A program made the translations under genes and the position numbers. Positions 28,191 through 37,874 of a DNA stretch of 64,000 nucleotides are shown here, one piece after another. Where the stretch lies: assembly GCF_007625115.1 (NCBI RefSeq), contig NZ_VMNH01000005.1:1-64000 (forward strand). Direction: 5' to 3'. The stretch's first letter is position 1, and every line of letters starts with the position of its first letter. The DNA comes from Sedimenticola selenatireducens. GTDB taxonomy: Bacteria > Pseudomonadota > Gammaproteobacteria > Chromatiales > Chromatiaceae. The notes under the pieces were generated by a model, which had not been told where the DNA came from, did no database searches, and was given only the letters and a program-made list of their open reading frames with translations.

Positions 28191-29167
28191 GCAACCCAAA
28201 GGATCACAACGCCCCGTCCCGCGCTACCCCGGAAACCCACCAGCGTGGCGAAGATAAGCTGGCGAGAATACCTATCAAGGTAGAGCAGACCAAGACCATG
28301 CCACGCAAGCCCTCCTGGATCAGGGTAAAAATGCCGAGCGGTGAGCGGGTCAATGAGATCAAGAAAATCCTTCGACAGAGCAAACTCAGTTCTGTCTGCG
28401 AAGAGGCCGCCTGCCCTAACTTGGGGGAATGCTTTAGTCACGGCACGGCTACTTTCATGATTATGGGAGACATCTGTACCCGGCGCTGCCCCTTCTGCGA
28501 TGTGGCACACGGAAAGCCACTGCCACTGGATCCAGCTGAACCGACCGAACTGGCAGAAGCCGTTAAAGCAATGAAACTACGCTATGTAGTCATCACCTCA
28601 GTTGACCGGGATGACCTGCGAGACGGCGGTGCCGCACATTTTGTAAACTGCATCAGGGCACTGCGCGATACGAATCCGGAGACACAAGTCGAAATACTGG
28701 TTCCAGACTTCAGGGGACGCATCGGCGTTGCACTGGATGCGTTTGATGCCATCTTGCCAGACGTGTTCAATCACAATCTGGAGACCATCCCTCGACTCTA
28801 CCGGCAGGCCAGACCGGGTGCCGATTACCAGGGCTCACTCGACCTACTGGCGCAATTCAAAGAGCGACATCCGAATGTCCAAACTAAATCTGGCCTGATG
28901 CTGGGATTGGGCGAAACCAATGACGAGGTACTTGCCGTTATGCAAGACCTGCGCAACCATAACGTCAACATGTTAACCTTGGGTCAGTACCTGCAACCCA
29001 GCAGGGATCATCTGGCGGTTGAGCGGTTCGTAACACCTGAAGAATTTGATCAGCTGCGCCAACAGGGGGAGGCTATGGGTTTTGCAAATGTCGCCAGTGG
29101 GCCCATGGTACGCTCGTCTTATCATGCTGACCTACAGGCCAATCCATTACTGAATACCCATAACTAG
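28187..29167 (+). CDS. lipA: Lipoyl synthase
   Basis: A radical-SAM enzyme that inserts two sulfurs into the octanoyl group. It has the auxiliary cluster motif Cys71-x4-Cys76-x5-Cys82 and the radical-SAM cluster Cys97-x3-Cys101-x2-Cys104 (CTRRCPFC). The C-terminal SSYHAD region supplies the conserved Ser ligand (RSSYHA). Length is 326. Coupled to lipB. Confidence 0.97.
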   Translation: MSNPKDHNAPSRATPETHQRGEDKLARIPIKVEQTKTMPRKPSWIRVKMPSGERVNEIKKILRQSKLSSVCEEAACPNLGECFSHGTATFMIMGDICTRRCPFCDVAHGKPLPLDPAEPTELAEAVKAMKLRYVVITSVDRDDLRDGGAAHFVNCIRALRDTNPETQVEILVPDFRGRIGVALDAFDAILPDVFNHNLETIPRLYRQARPGADYQGSLDLLAQFKERHPNVQTKSGLMLGLGETNDEVLAVMQDLRNHNVNMLTLGQYLQPSRDHLAVERFVTPEEFDQLRQQGEAMGFANVASGPMVRSSYHADLQANPLLNTHN

Positions 29168-29176
29168 GAGTAACCA

Positions 29177-29935
29177 ATGAATCAGGAGATCGTCTGGACC
29201 CTTAAAACCCTGATATTGCCACCAGGCATTCTGGTTATAATCGGTCTCCTTGGTTTCATTCTAGCCAGGCGTTTCATTGGCAAGCTGCTCCTGCTGATCA
29301 CGCTCGCCGCACTCTATCTTTTCTCCACTCCCTACCTGTCAAAGCAGTTAATGGGCAGCCTGGAGATCGTCGCTGCGTTGACGGACGCACAGATACAAAG
29401 CAGCAAGGCACAAGCCATTGTGGTGCTCGGCGCGGGACGCCGGGAAGCCGCACCAGAATATGGCGGTGCCGATACGGTCAACTCCCTGCACCTTGAAAGA
29501 CTTCGTTATGCCGCGTGGCTCTCAAAGAAGAGTCGGCTACCGCTGATTACCAGTGGAGGGACGCCAAGGAGTAACGGACCCAGCGAGGCCACAATGGCCC
29601 GTGATGTACTGGAAAAAGAGTTTGGCGCAACCGTACTGTTTGCAGAGGAGCAGAGTCGGACGACACGGGATCAAGCACTGATACTGAAAGACCTGCTGGA
29701 AAAACGAGGCATCCGTAAGATCCTTCTGGTCACCCACGCCTGGCATATGCTCCGTTCACTCGATGTGTTTGAAGCGGCCGGTATTGAGGTTACACCTGCA
29801 CCCACCGCCTTTGCCCATACCCGATCGAGTAACGACACCTACTTCGACTGGCTCCCGACTGCCAAAGCATTCTACGACAGTTATTTCGCACTCCATGAAC
29901 ATCTGGGGCGGGTATGGTATCGGTTACTGGAATAA
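29177..29935 (+). CDS. DUF218 (YdcF/SanA/ElyC family) membrane protein
   Basis: A 252-residue inner-membrane protein with two N-terminal helices (about 12-30 and 34-52) and a soluble DUF218 domain. Landmarks are AIVVLGAGRREAAPEYGG, TSGGTPRSNGPSEATMA and the C-terminal VTHAWHMLRS. The two-helix form resembles ElyC of E. coli, which affects envelope and lipid-carrier homeostasis. It is 9 bases after lipA and probably cotranscribed. The exact role is unknown. Confidence 0.85.
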   Translation: MNQEIVWTLKTLILPPGILVIIGLLGFILARRFIGKLLLLITLAALYLFSTPYLSKQLMGSLEIVAALTDAQIQSSKAQAIVVLGAGRREAAPEYGGADTVNSLHLERLRYAAWLSKKSRLPLITSGGTPRSNGPSEATMARDVLEKEFGATVLFAEEQSRTTRDQALILKDLLEKRGIRKILLVTHAWHMLRSLDVFEAAGIEVTPAPTAFAHTRSSNDTYFDWLPTAKAFYDSYFALHEHLGRVWYRLLE

Positions 29936-29960
29936 GGTGAGAGACCGACCAACACCCGGA

Positions 29961-30776
29961 TCAACAGAAGCCCTCCGGCAACCGATCTACCGAAAGAGGC
30001 TGCGGCCATAGACGCCCAACCTGTGTGACCATCTGCGAGGGATCGCCGCTACTCCAGAAACGTATCGTACCTGAATTGTCTGCATCGCCCAGCAGTGACA
30101 ACCTCTGTAAACGTCGCTGCAACTCTAACGCGATGGCCTGGCCGGTATCCACCAGTACGATCCCAGGACCCGTCACCTCACGGATGATGGGCGCCAAAAA
30201 AGGATAATGCGTACAACCCAACACCAAGGTATCTGCACCCTGCCGGAGCAGCGGCTCCACTGCGGCGCCGACCAGGGTGCGCGTCTGATCGGAAAACAAA
30301 TCACCCTGCTCGATCTGCTCTACCCAGCCATGGCAGGGCTGTACAATAACCTGCTGTGATGCGCCGTGCTCGACCACTAACCGCTTGAACTTCTCACTCC
30401 CCAGCGTGCCTTCTGTGGCCAAGACCCCCACAATGCCGCTTCGACTCTGGCTGATCGCCGGCTTTACCCCGGGCTCAACACCAATCACAGGCAAGCTAAA
30501 CTCATCTCTAAGCGCAACGATGGCCGCTGCAGTTGCAGTATTACAGGCAACGACTATAGCCTTGACGCCCTGATCAACCAAAAAACGGGCAATTATTCGC
30601 GCACGCTCGATAACATAGCTTGACGATCTTGGGCCATAGGGCAGATGACCGGTATCGGCGACATAAATGAGCGATTCAGACGGCAAATGCTGATGGATAT
30701 GCCTCAGGACCGAGAGTCCTCCAATACCGGAGTCGAATACACCGATTGGCGTCGCACACGCCTGATCAATCATCAT
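29961..30776 (-). CDS. murI: Glutamate racemase
   Basis: Makes D-glutamate for peptidoglycan. The catalytic cysteines are in VVACNTATAAA and VLGCTHYPFL, and the N-terminal IGVFDSGIGGLSVLRHI is diagnostic. Length is 271 from the ATG at 30776; a second ATG follows directly, and the frame is open upstream to 30797. The start overlaps the fxsA stop, so the two genes are coupled. Confidence 0.96.
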   Translation of the reverse strand: MMIDQACATPIGVFDSGIGGLSVLRHIHQHLPSESLIYVADTGHLPYGPRSSSYVIERARIIARFLVDQGVKAIVVACNTATAAAIVALRDEFSLPVIGVEPGVKPAISQSRSGIVGVLATEGTLGSEKFKRLVVEHGASQQVIVQPCHGWVEQIEQGDLFSDQTRTLVGAAVEPLLRQGADTLVLGCTHYPFLAPIIREVTGPGIVLVDTGQAIALELQRRLQRLSLLGDADNSGTIRFWSSGDPSQMVTQVGRLWPQPLSVDRLPEGFC

Positions 30777-31209
30777 CCCGGTGATACTCACCCTCAATCA
30801 CCCTATGTTCAGCGGATTTAGGTGGCACAGCACCTTCCGCAGGATGCAGGGCACCCGAACGCTTAAGAAAGCCGACAATCATCGCCCGCCTGATCGGTGG
30901 CACAAGGGCCAGGAAACCGAATAAATCTGTAAAAAATCCCGGTAAGAGCAGCAAAATACCACTTAACAACAGCACTACCCCCTCCAGCATCTCAACGGCG
31001 GGCACCTCACCCCGATCCATGCCCGCCCGTACCCGCATCGCGGTTGAAAAACCCTGAATACGCACGAGCAGCCCCCCCAGCACGGCGGTAAAGATGGTCA
31101 GGGTGATGGTGGGGAGCGCCCCGATCTGGGAACCCACCTCAATGAGGAAATAGAGTTCAACCAGCGGGATACCGACAAACAGGAGTAGAATAAGAGCAAG
31201 CGGATTCAT
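30766..31209 (-). CDS. fxsA: FxsA family membrane protein
   Basis: A 147-residue protein with two to three membrane segments: PLALILLLFVGIPLVELYFLIEV, then TLTIFTAVLGGLLV, then EGVVLLLSGILLLLPGFFTDLFG. The ending PPIRRAM plus a polar tail is typical. FxsA of E. coli suppresses phage-T7 exclusion by the F plasmid; its normal function is unknown. The ATG at 31209 begins the conserved part. Confidence 0.92.
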   Translation of the reverse strand: MNPLALILLLFVGIPLVELYFLIEVGSQIGALPTITLTIFTAVLGGLLVRIQGFSTAMRVRAGMDRGEVPAVEMLEGVVLLLSGILLLLPGFFTDLFGFLALVPPIRRAMIVGFLKRSGALHPAEGAVPPKSAEHRVIEGEYHRDDD

Positions 31210-31306
31210 GGACGCAGAGCTTACGCTCAGCAACCCTACGATTCAAGGGAGCATCCAGGCAACATTAGCTTTTGCGCGTTAACTAACATTGCTGTATCTT
31301 CCGCAA

Positions 31307-31636
31307 ATGTCTGTGGACAAGCTTCTGATTTACTGTACCTGCCCAGACCGGGCAAGCGCCGACAGGATCGCCGGCCACCTGGTCACGAAACGACTTGCCG
31401 CATGCGTCAGCATCACGGCTCCGGTCACTTCGATTTATACATGGCAGGATAAGCTTGAGACGGCGGAAGAGCACCTGTTACTGATCAAGACAAGCCAATC
31501 GCGCTATGCTGAGCTGGAACAGGCCATCCTATCCGTCCATCCCTATGAACTTCCGGAGATCATCGCAGTCCCTATAGAACGGGGGCTACCGTCCTATCTC
31601 CACTGGATTGATGAATGTATAGAACAACAAGACTAA
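31307..31636 (+). CDS. cutA: Divalent-cation tolerance protein CutA
   Basis: A 109-residue trimeric ferredoxin-like protein linked to copper tolerance and, in some bacteria, signalling. RLAACVSITAPVTSIYTWQDKLETAEEHLLLIKT is the conserved core in parts, and the end HPYELPEIIAVPI is typical. The ATG at 31307 has no clear ribosome site; a TTG lies six codons upstream. It overlaps dsbD by 22 bases. cutA-dsbD adjacency is also found in E. coli. Confidence 0.94.
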   Translation: MSVDKLLIYCTCPDRASADRIAGHLVTKRLAACVSITAPVTSIYTWQDKLETAEEHLLLIKTSQSRYAELEQAILSVHPYELPEIIAVPIERGLPSYLHWIDECIEQQD

Positions 31637-33933
31637 CTCTAATTCGCCTCCTGCTACTCCTACTCCTGATCCCCGGTCTAGCGGCATCCCAATCTGAAAA
31701 TGATTACCTGCTCCCACAAGAGGCCTTCCGACTTACAGCACAGGCCGAAGGCCCTGAGTTCGTTCAGATCACCTGGCAAATAGCCGAGGGATACTACCTT
31801 TATCGCAGCAAGATCAAACTCAGCAGCGAATCAGCCGATATCACACTGGGCGAAGCGACGTTCCCCAAAGGAAAAATAAAACAGGATCCATACTTTGGTG
31901 ATATGGAGGTCTATCGAAACAGTGTTTCGATAAGGGTTCCTGTTCAGCGCAGTAACAGCGCTGCGAATGTCCTACCCCTGATGACAGTCTCCCAAGGCTG
32001 TGCAGATGCCGGTCTCTGCTATCCACCACAGAAGGAAAAGGTATCCATTCAACTCCCCCCTCTTACTGCTCAGCCACTGACACCCGCCCTGTCATCCCTG
32101 AGCAATCTGGGTCAATCACTAGGACTAGAACAAGAGGATGAGATCCTGACACCGGATCAGGCCTATCAATTCTCAGCCCAGGTAGAGGGGCCTGATCGCA
32201 TCAGGCTACTGTGGCAGATTGCTGATGGCACCTACCTCTATCAGGACAAATTGAACATCGCTTTGGAAAACGCTGAGGGCGTTCAGCTCGGAGCCTACCA
32301 ACTCCCTGAAGCAGAGATAAAGCAGGATGCCCTGAGGCCCGACGGCACCTATGGTGACTTACCGGTCTATCACAACGAAATCAATCTCCCGCTCACACTG
32401 CTGCGCACTCAATCTGCGGCTACCGGGATCACACTAAAAGTAGGTTATCAAGGCTGTGCTGAGGCCGGCGTCTGCTATCCGCCAATCCGCAAAACCGTCG
32501 CACTGCAGCTCCCAGCCACGGCAAGCAATTCGACAGGCAGCAGTGCTTTAAAGCAGGCCCAGCAACAGCTGATCGCCAGCCAATCGGCAGCACCCCTAGC
32601 ACTGACAGCAGCCCCCGAGGCACCGCTCTCTGAACTGGATGAGATTGCCTCAACCCTGGCAGGAGGAAGTACCTGGTTAGTCATACTGGTCTTCTTCGGC
32701 CTTGGGCTCGCGCTCTCGCTCACGCCCTGTGTATTCCCGATGATCCCGATCCTTTCGGGTATCATTGCCGGCCAAGGCAGCAACATGACCACCAAAAAAG
32801 CCTTTGTGCTTTCACTGGTTTATGTGCTGGCCATGTCTCTCACCTACACCGCTGCTGGCGTACTGGCGGGCATGTTTGGGCAGAATCTGCAGGCCGCTTT
32901 CCAAAACCCCTGGATACTCAGCTTCTTTGCCCTGGTATTTGTGCTACTGGCGCTCTCCATGTTCGGCTTCTATGAACTTCAGCTACCCAGCCGCTGGCAG
33001 AGCAAATTGGCCGAGACCAGTAACAAACAATCAGGGGGGAGTTTAACCGGCGTGGCCATCATGGGCTTCTTGTCCGCCCTAATAGTAGGCCCCTGTGTGG
33101 CGCCGCCATTGGCCGGGGCTCTGATCTATATCGGACAGACGGGGGATGCCCTGCTAGGTGGTCTGGCGCTCTTCGCTCTGGCAATGGGCATGGGAGCCCC
33201 GCTGATCATCATTGGCACCTCTGCAGGAAAGTATCTACCAAGGGCCGGCAGCTGGATGGATCGGGTTAAGGCCGTATTTGGCGTAGGGATGCTGGCCGTC
33301 GCAATTATCATGCTTGAGCGCATTCTACCTGCCGCAGTCTCGCTGTTGCTTTGGGGCATGCTGATGGTTGTCAGCGCCATTTACCTCGGCGCATTGCGAG
33401 AGTTGGCCGTTGAGGCATCGGGATGGGACCGCCTCTGGAAAGGCCTGGGCGTGGTAATACTGATCTATGGCACACTCATGCTGGTCGGTGCAGCGGCCGG
33501 TGGCAAAGACACCCTACAGCCGCTTCGGGGATTGATTGCATCCAGTGGCGGCAGCGAGGCTGCGCACCTGCAATTCAAACGCATTAAAAGCGTCGCTGAT
33601 CTACAACGGGAAGTGAATGCGGCCAGCGCTGCAGGCCAACCGGTGATGCTGGACTTTTATGCAGACTGGTGTGTCTCCTGCAAAGAGATGGAGCGCTACA
33701 CCTTCAGTGACCCCAAGGTAATCTCTGCCCTTTCAGGCACGCGCCTATTGCAGGCCGATGTAACGGCCAATGATGAGCAAGACATCGCACTGCTGCAGGG
33801 TCACTTCGGGCTACCAGGTCCACCCAGCATCATGTTTTACGGGCGCGATGGGAAAGAACGGAAAGGCTTCCGCGTAGTGGGATTCAAAGGCCCAGAAGAG
33901 TTTGCCAAACACGTGAGTAACGCACTGCAATGA
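31615..33933 (+). CDS. dsbD: Thiol:disulfide interchange protein DsbD with two N-terminal alpha domains
   Basis: Carries electrons from cytoplasmic thioredoxin to periplasmic proteins. After a signal peptide (1-25) there are two DsbD-alpha domains: Cys129/Cys135 in QGCADAGLCYPP and Cys281/Cys287 in QGCAEAGVCYPP. The membrane part has Cys372 (SLTPCVFPM) and Cys494 (VGPCVAPPL), with the same 122-residue spacing as Cys163 and Cys285 of E. coli DsbD. The C-terminal thioredoxin-like domain has Cys686-x-x-Cys689. At 772 residues it is about 200 longer than the usual single-alpha form. It overlaps cutA and the following tlpA-like gene. Confidence 0.95.
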   Translation: MYRTTRLTLIRLLLLLLLIPGLAASQSENDYLLPQEAFRLTAQAEGPEFVQITWQIAEGYYLYRSKIKLSSESADITLGEATFPKGKIKQDPYFGDMEVYRNSVSIRVPVQRSNSAANVLPLMTVSQGCADAGLCYPPQKEKVSIQLPPLTAQPLTPALSSLSNLGQSLGLEQEDEILTPDQAYQFSAQVEGPDRIRLLWQIADGTYLYQDKLNIALENAEGVQLGAYQLPEAEIKQDALRPDGTYGDLPVYHNEINLPLTLLRTQSAATGITLKVGYQGCAEAGVCYPPIRKTVALQLPATASNSTGSSALKQAQQQLIASQSAAPLALTAAPEAPLSELDEIASTLAGGSTWLVILVFFGLGLALSLTPCVFPMIPILSGIIAGQGSNMTTKKAFVLSLVYVLAMSLTYTAAGVLAGMFGQNLQAAFQNPWILSFFALVFVLLALSMFGFYELQLPSRWQSKLAETSNKQSGGSLTGVAIMGFLSALIVGPCVAPPLAGALIYIGQTGDALLGGLALFALAMGMGAPLIIIGTSAGKYLPRAGSWMDRVKAVFGVGMLAVAIIMLERILPAAVSLLLWGMLMVVSAIYLGALRELAVEASGWDRLWKGLGVVILIYGTLMLVGAAAGGKDTLQPLRGLIASSGGSEAAHLQFKRIKSVADLQREVNAASAAGQPVMLDFYADWCVSCKEMERYTFSDPKVISALSGTRLLQADVTANDEQDIALLQGHFGLPGPPSIMFYGRDGKERKGFRVVGFKGPEEFAKHVSNALQ

Positions 33934-34451
33934 ACAACCGAGTGATCAATAACCTCCTCTTAATCCCCCTACTGCTGGCGCTACTTATCGGTTGTGAGCA
34001 GGAAAAACCCAAGCTGAATATGACAGGCAAGGCAGAAACACAGCTCCCTGAATTCAGCTTTGCTGACCTGGAGGGCGTTCAACATAGCAGCGCAGAATGG
34101 AAGGGGAAGATTCTTGTAGTGAATTACTGGGCAACCTGGTGTCCTCCCTGCCGCAAGGAGATGCCGCTGTTTATTGAAACCCAGAAAGCCTACGGTGATA
34201 AAGGGGTGCAATTTGTTGGGATTGCCATTGATGATCCCCATATGGTGCAGGATTTTGTGGATGTATTTGATATCAATTTCCCCATATTGATAGGCGACGC
34301 AGATGCCATCAGGCTTTCTAACAGAATGGGTAACCGATTCGACTCTCTACCTTTTACGGCTATCTTTGACCGGGAAGGCAAAACCCGCCACGTCCAAGCC
34401 GGAGAGATGAGCCAAGCGCACCTCGATAAACAACTTATTCCGCTGTTATAA
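33930..34451 (+). CDS. TlpA/ResA-like thioredoxin lipoprotein
   Basis: A 173-residue periplasmic thiol-disulfide protein. It has a lipobox LLIGC (Cys22) and the active site WCPPC (Cys71 and Cys74) in NYWATWCPPCRKEMP. TlpA/ResA proteins reduce apocytochrome c or metallochaperones. The overlap with dsbD (ATGA) makes DsbD the probable electron donor (inference from context). Confidence 0.92.
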   Translation: MNNRVINNLLLIPLLLALLIGCEQEKPKLNMTGKAETQLPEFSFADLEGVQHSSAEWKGKILVVNYWATWCPPCRKEMPLFIETQKAYGDKGVQFVGIAIDDPHMVQDFVDVFDINFPILIGDADAIRLSNRMGNRFDSLPFTAIFDREGKTRHVQAGEMSQAHLDKQLIPLL

Positions 34452-34660
34452 CGAGCGCACTTGGATAAAACAAAGTCTTTCACGTAGCTACACCCACAAC
34501 AATACATTAATTCCTGTTTTATTTTCGCCAAACGTGATGTGATCTTCGTTAAAATCTGGACAAACTGACTCAGCTCGGTCAAAATTCATCAAACTCTAGC
34601 GAAAAAAGCAGTAAACTCCGCGCACCCTTTTGGCGCACACCATCTGTCAGGTAGGCAACA

Positions 34661-35101
34661 ATGGCAACCATTCTTGTATTGAACGGACCCAACCTAAATC
34701 TTTTAGGGACCCGGGAGCCCGATCTATACGGCCACGAGACGCTTGCCGACATCGAAGAGCGGCTACACCATCTCACCCAGGGTGCCGGGCATGACCTGAC
34801 GTTCACACAAAGCAATGCAGAGCATGAACTGATTGATCGCATCCATCGCGCCCGCGATGAACAGATCGCCTTCATCATATTCAATCCCGCAGCCTTTACC
34901 CATACCAGTGTGGCACTTCGCGATGCCCTACTGGGAGTGAACATACCCTTTATAGAAGTGCACCTCTCAAACGTTCACGCCCGTGAATCGTTCAGAAAGC
35001 ACTCCTATTTTTCCGATATCGCAGAAGGTGTCATTAGCGGTCTTGGCGTGCAGAGCTATGAACTCGCACTTGCTACCGCACTGAAACGCCTCAGCACTTA
35101 A
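34661..35101 (+). CDS. aroQ: 3-Dehydroquinate dehydratase, type II
   Basis: Third step of the shikimate pathway. [17 protein letters not shown] contains the catalytic Tyr23, and [12 protein letters not shown]-type and [15 protein letters not shown] segments bind the substrate. Length (146) is normal for the dodecameric type II enzyme. aroQ-accB-accC order matches pseudomonads. Its 209-base upstream gap probably contains the promoter. Confidence 0.97.
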   Translation: MATILVLNGPNLNLLGTREPDLYGHETLADIEERLHHLTQGAGHDLTFTQSNAEHELIDRIHRARDEQIAFIIFNPAAFTHTSVALRDALLGVNIPFIEVHLSNVHARESFRKHSYFSDIAEGVISGLGVQSYELALATALKRLST

Positions 35102-35129
35102 CCAAATAAAAACAGGATTGATAATCACA

Positions 35130-35579
35130 ATGGATATCCGCAAAGTTAAAAAATTGATCGAACTCATCGAAGAATCTGATGTTGCTGAGATCGAAATCCA
35201 TGAAGGCGAAGAGTCTGTACGTATCAGCCGTAACAGTTCAGCCGCTCCCATGATGGCCTATGCGGCACCACAAGCACCCGCTGTTGCCACCTCACCTGCA
35301 CCGGCGCATCATGAACCCGCAAAAGAAGTGGCTGCCAAAATCACAGGCCATCAGATCCTGTCACCCATGGTGGGCACGTTCTACCGCGCACCCACGCCGA
35401 CCTCCAAGAATTTTGTAGAAGTTGGACAACACGTGAGTGCTGGCGAGACCCTCTGTATTATTGAGGCGATGAAAATCCTTAACCAGATAGAGAGCGACAA
35501 ATCCGGCGTCATCACCCAGATCCTGGTGGACAACGGCCAACCTGTGGAATACAACGAGCCACTGTTCATCGTTGAGTAA
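35130..35579 (+). CDS. accB: Biotin carboxyl carrier protein of acetyl-CoA carboxylase
   Basis: Carries biotin between biotin carboxylase and carboxyltransferase. The start [17 protein letters not shown], an Ala/Pro-rich linker (residues 38-70) and the biotinyl domain with Lys115 in EAMKI identify it. Length is 149. The ATG at 35130 is preferred to the TTG at 35118. It overlaps nothing and precedes accC by 13 bases. Confidence 0.97.
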   Translation: MDIRKVKKLIELIEESDVAEIEIHEGEESVRISRNSSAAPMMAYAAPQAPAVATSPAPAHHEPAKEVAAKITGHQILSPMVGTFYRAPTPTSKNFVEVGQHVSAGETLCIIEAMKILNQIESDKSGVITQILVDNGQPVEYNEPLFIVE

Positions 35580-35592
35580 GGGCCCTGTTGCT

Positions 35593-36933
35593 ATGATCGA
35601 AAAAATCGTCATCGCCAATCGGGGCGAAATCGCACTCCGAATCCTGCGCGCCTGTCGTGAACTGGGCATAAAAACCGTTGCCGTTCACTCTGAAGCAGAT
35701 CGCGACCTGAAACATGTACGCCTGGCGGATGAAACCGTCTGCATCGGGCCCGCACCTTCTGCTGGCAGCTACCTGCAGATTCACTCTATTATCAGTGCTG
35801 CCGAAGTCACCGACGCCGTCGCGATCCACCCCGGCTACGGCTTTTTGTCCGAGAATGCCGACTTTGCCGAACGCGTAGAAGAGAGTGGGTTCATCTTCAT
35901 CGGCCCCAAGCCTGAAACCATTCGCATGATGGGTGACAAGATCACCGCCATTGAGGCAATGAAGGCCGCGGGTGTGCCCTGCGTTCCAGGATCAGATGGA
36001 CCACTGGACGGGAACGAGGCCAGAACACTGCAAATGGCCAAAGATATCGGCTATCCGGTCATCATCAAAGCGGCCGGCGGTGGCGGTGGTCGCGGCATGC
36101 GCGTCGTCCATTCCGAGGCCACGCTACTCAATGCCATCTCCCTGACTAAGGCCGAGGCGGGATCTGCTTTTGGCAATGACACCGTTTACATGGAAAAGTA
36201 CTTGGAAAATCCTCGCCATGTGGAGTTCCAGGTTCTGTCCGATACCCTAGGCAACGCTATACACCTTGGAGAGCGTGACTGCTCCATGCAGCGCCGCCAT
36301 CAGAAAGTGGTTGAAGAGGCTCCAGCCCCAGGCATTTCAGAAGAACTGCGTAATCGATTAGGCGAGCGCTGCGCTGAGGCCTGTCGTACCATCGGTTACC
36401 GCGGGGCAGGCACGTTCGAGTTCCTCTATGAAAATGGCGAGTTCTATTTCATTGAAATGAACACCCGAGTTCAGGTGGAACACCCCGTTACCGAGATGAT
36501 CACCGGTGTCGACATTGTCAAGGAACAACTACGGATCGCCGCTGGCGAGGCACTTGCATACAAACAATCTGACATCAAAATACGCGGCCATGCCATTGAA
36601 TGCCGTATCAACGCAGAAGACCCAGAGACCTTCATGCCTTGCCCGGGCAACATCACCCATCTGCATATACCGGGTGGGCCGGGGATTCGTGTCGATACCC
36701 ATATCTATGATGGATACCGTGTTCCTCCCTATTATGACTCGATGATTGGCAAACTGATTGCCCATGGAGAGACGCGCGAATCAGCACTCGCCCGTATGAA
36801 GACCGCCCTTTCGGAGATGGTCATCGACGGCATCAAGACCAACATCCCTCTACAACAGCGCATCATGCAGGATGAAGCCTTTGCCAGGGGCGGAGCCAAC
36901 ATTCATTACCTGGAAAAGAAACTGGGTATTTAG
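35593..36933 (+). CDS. accC: Biotin carboxylase of acetyl-CoA carboxylase
   Basis: ATP-dependent carboxylation of biotin on AccB. The start [19 protein letters not shown], the glycine-rich ATP loop [12 protein letters not shown] and the catalytic [14 protein letters not shown] are present. Length is 446. AAGG precedes the ATG at 35593. Confidence 0.97.
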   Translation: MIEKIVIANRGEIALRILRACRELGIKTVAVHSEADRDLKHVRLADETVCIGPAPSAGSYLQIHSIISAAEVTDAVAIHPGYGFLSENADFAERVEESGFIFIGPKPETIRMMGDKITAIEAMKAAGVPCVPGSDGPLDGNEARTLQMAKDIGYPVIIKAAGGGGGRGMRVVHSEATLLNAISLTKAEAGSAFGNDTVYMEKYLENPRHVEFQVLSDTLGNAIHLGERDCSMQRRHQKVVEEAPAPGISEELRNRLGERCAEACRTIGYRGAGTFEFLYENGEFYFIEMNTRVQVEHPVTEMITGVDIVKEQLRIAAGEALAYKQSDIKIRGHAIECRINAEDPETFMPCPGNITHLHIPGGPGIRVDTHIYDGYRVPPYYDSMIGKLIAHGETRESALARMKTALSEMVIDGIKTNIPLQQRIMQDEAFARGGANIHYLEKKLGI

Positions 36934-36945
36934 TACGCAACAGTT

Positions 36946-36967
36946 CGGGACGGAGCTCTCCGTCCCG
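36946..36967 (+). promoter_or_regulatory. Strong stem-loop between accC and prmA
   Basis: A perfect 9-bp GC-rich stem (36946-36954 with 36959-36967) with loop GCTC lies 13 bases after the accC stop and 17 bases before prmA. No T-run follows. It could reduce read-through into prmA or protect the accBC mRNA. Confidence 0.55.
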
Positions 36968-36983
36968 TGAAGCGGAGTAGCAC

Positions 36984-37862
36984 ATGCCCTGGATTCAGGC
37001 TCACCTCACCACCAGCAAAGATCAGGCGCCGCTTATAGAGTTGCTGTTTGAAAGCCTGAACGCCTTCTCCACCACGCTGGAGGATGCTGAAGACGAACCC
37101 TTATTGGAGCCGAAACCAGGCGAAGCGCCCATCTGGAAAGTAACACGCGTTACAGGCCTGTTTGAGGGTGATATTGACTCTGACGACCTGCGCAACCGCA
37201 TTAATCATGCACTCAACAGTGACGTTACCCCGACACTGACGCTCGAAATCCTTGAGGACCAAGAGTGGGAACGCGTCTGGTTGGAAAATTTTCATGCCAT
37301 GTCCTTTGGCAGACGACTTTGGATCTGCCCTGAAGGCAAACAGACTGATCAGAAAGATGCCATTGTGGTCGAACTCGACCCCGGCCTTGCCTTTGGCACA
37401 GGGACCCATCCAACCACCGGACTCTGCCTACAGTGGTTGGATCGTACCCCACTGGAAGGCCTTGAACTGATCGATTTTGGCTGTGGTTCGGGAATTTTGG
37501 CAGTCGCGGCCCTAAAACTGGGGGCCGAACGGGTCTACGCGACAGACCATGATCCACAAGCCATCCAGGCGACGGAAGCGAATGCACAAAAGAATAAGGT
37601 AAGTGAGCGATTGCAACTCTGTAGCGACAGCCATCTGATTCCTCATCCCGTTGACATTGTTCTGGCCAACATCCTGGCAGGCACCCTGATTGAACTCCAG
37701 CAGCTCCTCGCCAGCCTGACTAAGCAGGGCGGCAAAATCGTGCTCTCCGGCATATTGAGCGAACAAGCCGAGAGAGTACGCAACTGCTACAATGATCACT
37801 TTGATATGGCCCCACCCATCCAACAGGAAGAGTGGGTTCTGTTGGAAGGTGTCAAACGCTGA
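36984..37862 (+). CDS. prmA: Ribosomal protein L11 methyltransferase
   Basis: Trimethylates ribosomal protein L11. The N-terminal substrate-binding domain begins MPWIQAHLTT; the catalytic domain has AFGTGTHPTTGLCL, the SAM loop DFGCGSGILAVAALKLGA and VLANILAGTLIEL. Length is 292. Same place as in pseudomonads, after accC. Confidence 0.96.
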   Translation: MPWIQAHLTTSKDQAPLIELLFESLNAFSTTLEDAEDEPLLEPKPGEAPIWKVTRVTGLFEGDIDSDDLRNRINHALNSDVTPTLTLEILEDQEWERVWLENFHAMSFGRRLWICPEGKQTDQKDAIVVELDPGLAFGTGTHPTTGLCLQWLDRTPLEGLELIDFGCGSGILAVAALKLGAERVYATDHDPQAIQATEANAQKNKVSERLQLCSDSHLIPHPVDIVLANILAGTLIELQQLLASLTKQGGKIVLSGILSEQAERVRNCYNDHFDMAPPIQQEEWVLLEGVKR

Positions 37863-37874
37863 GCGAGTCGCAAT

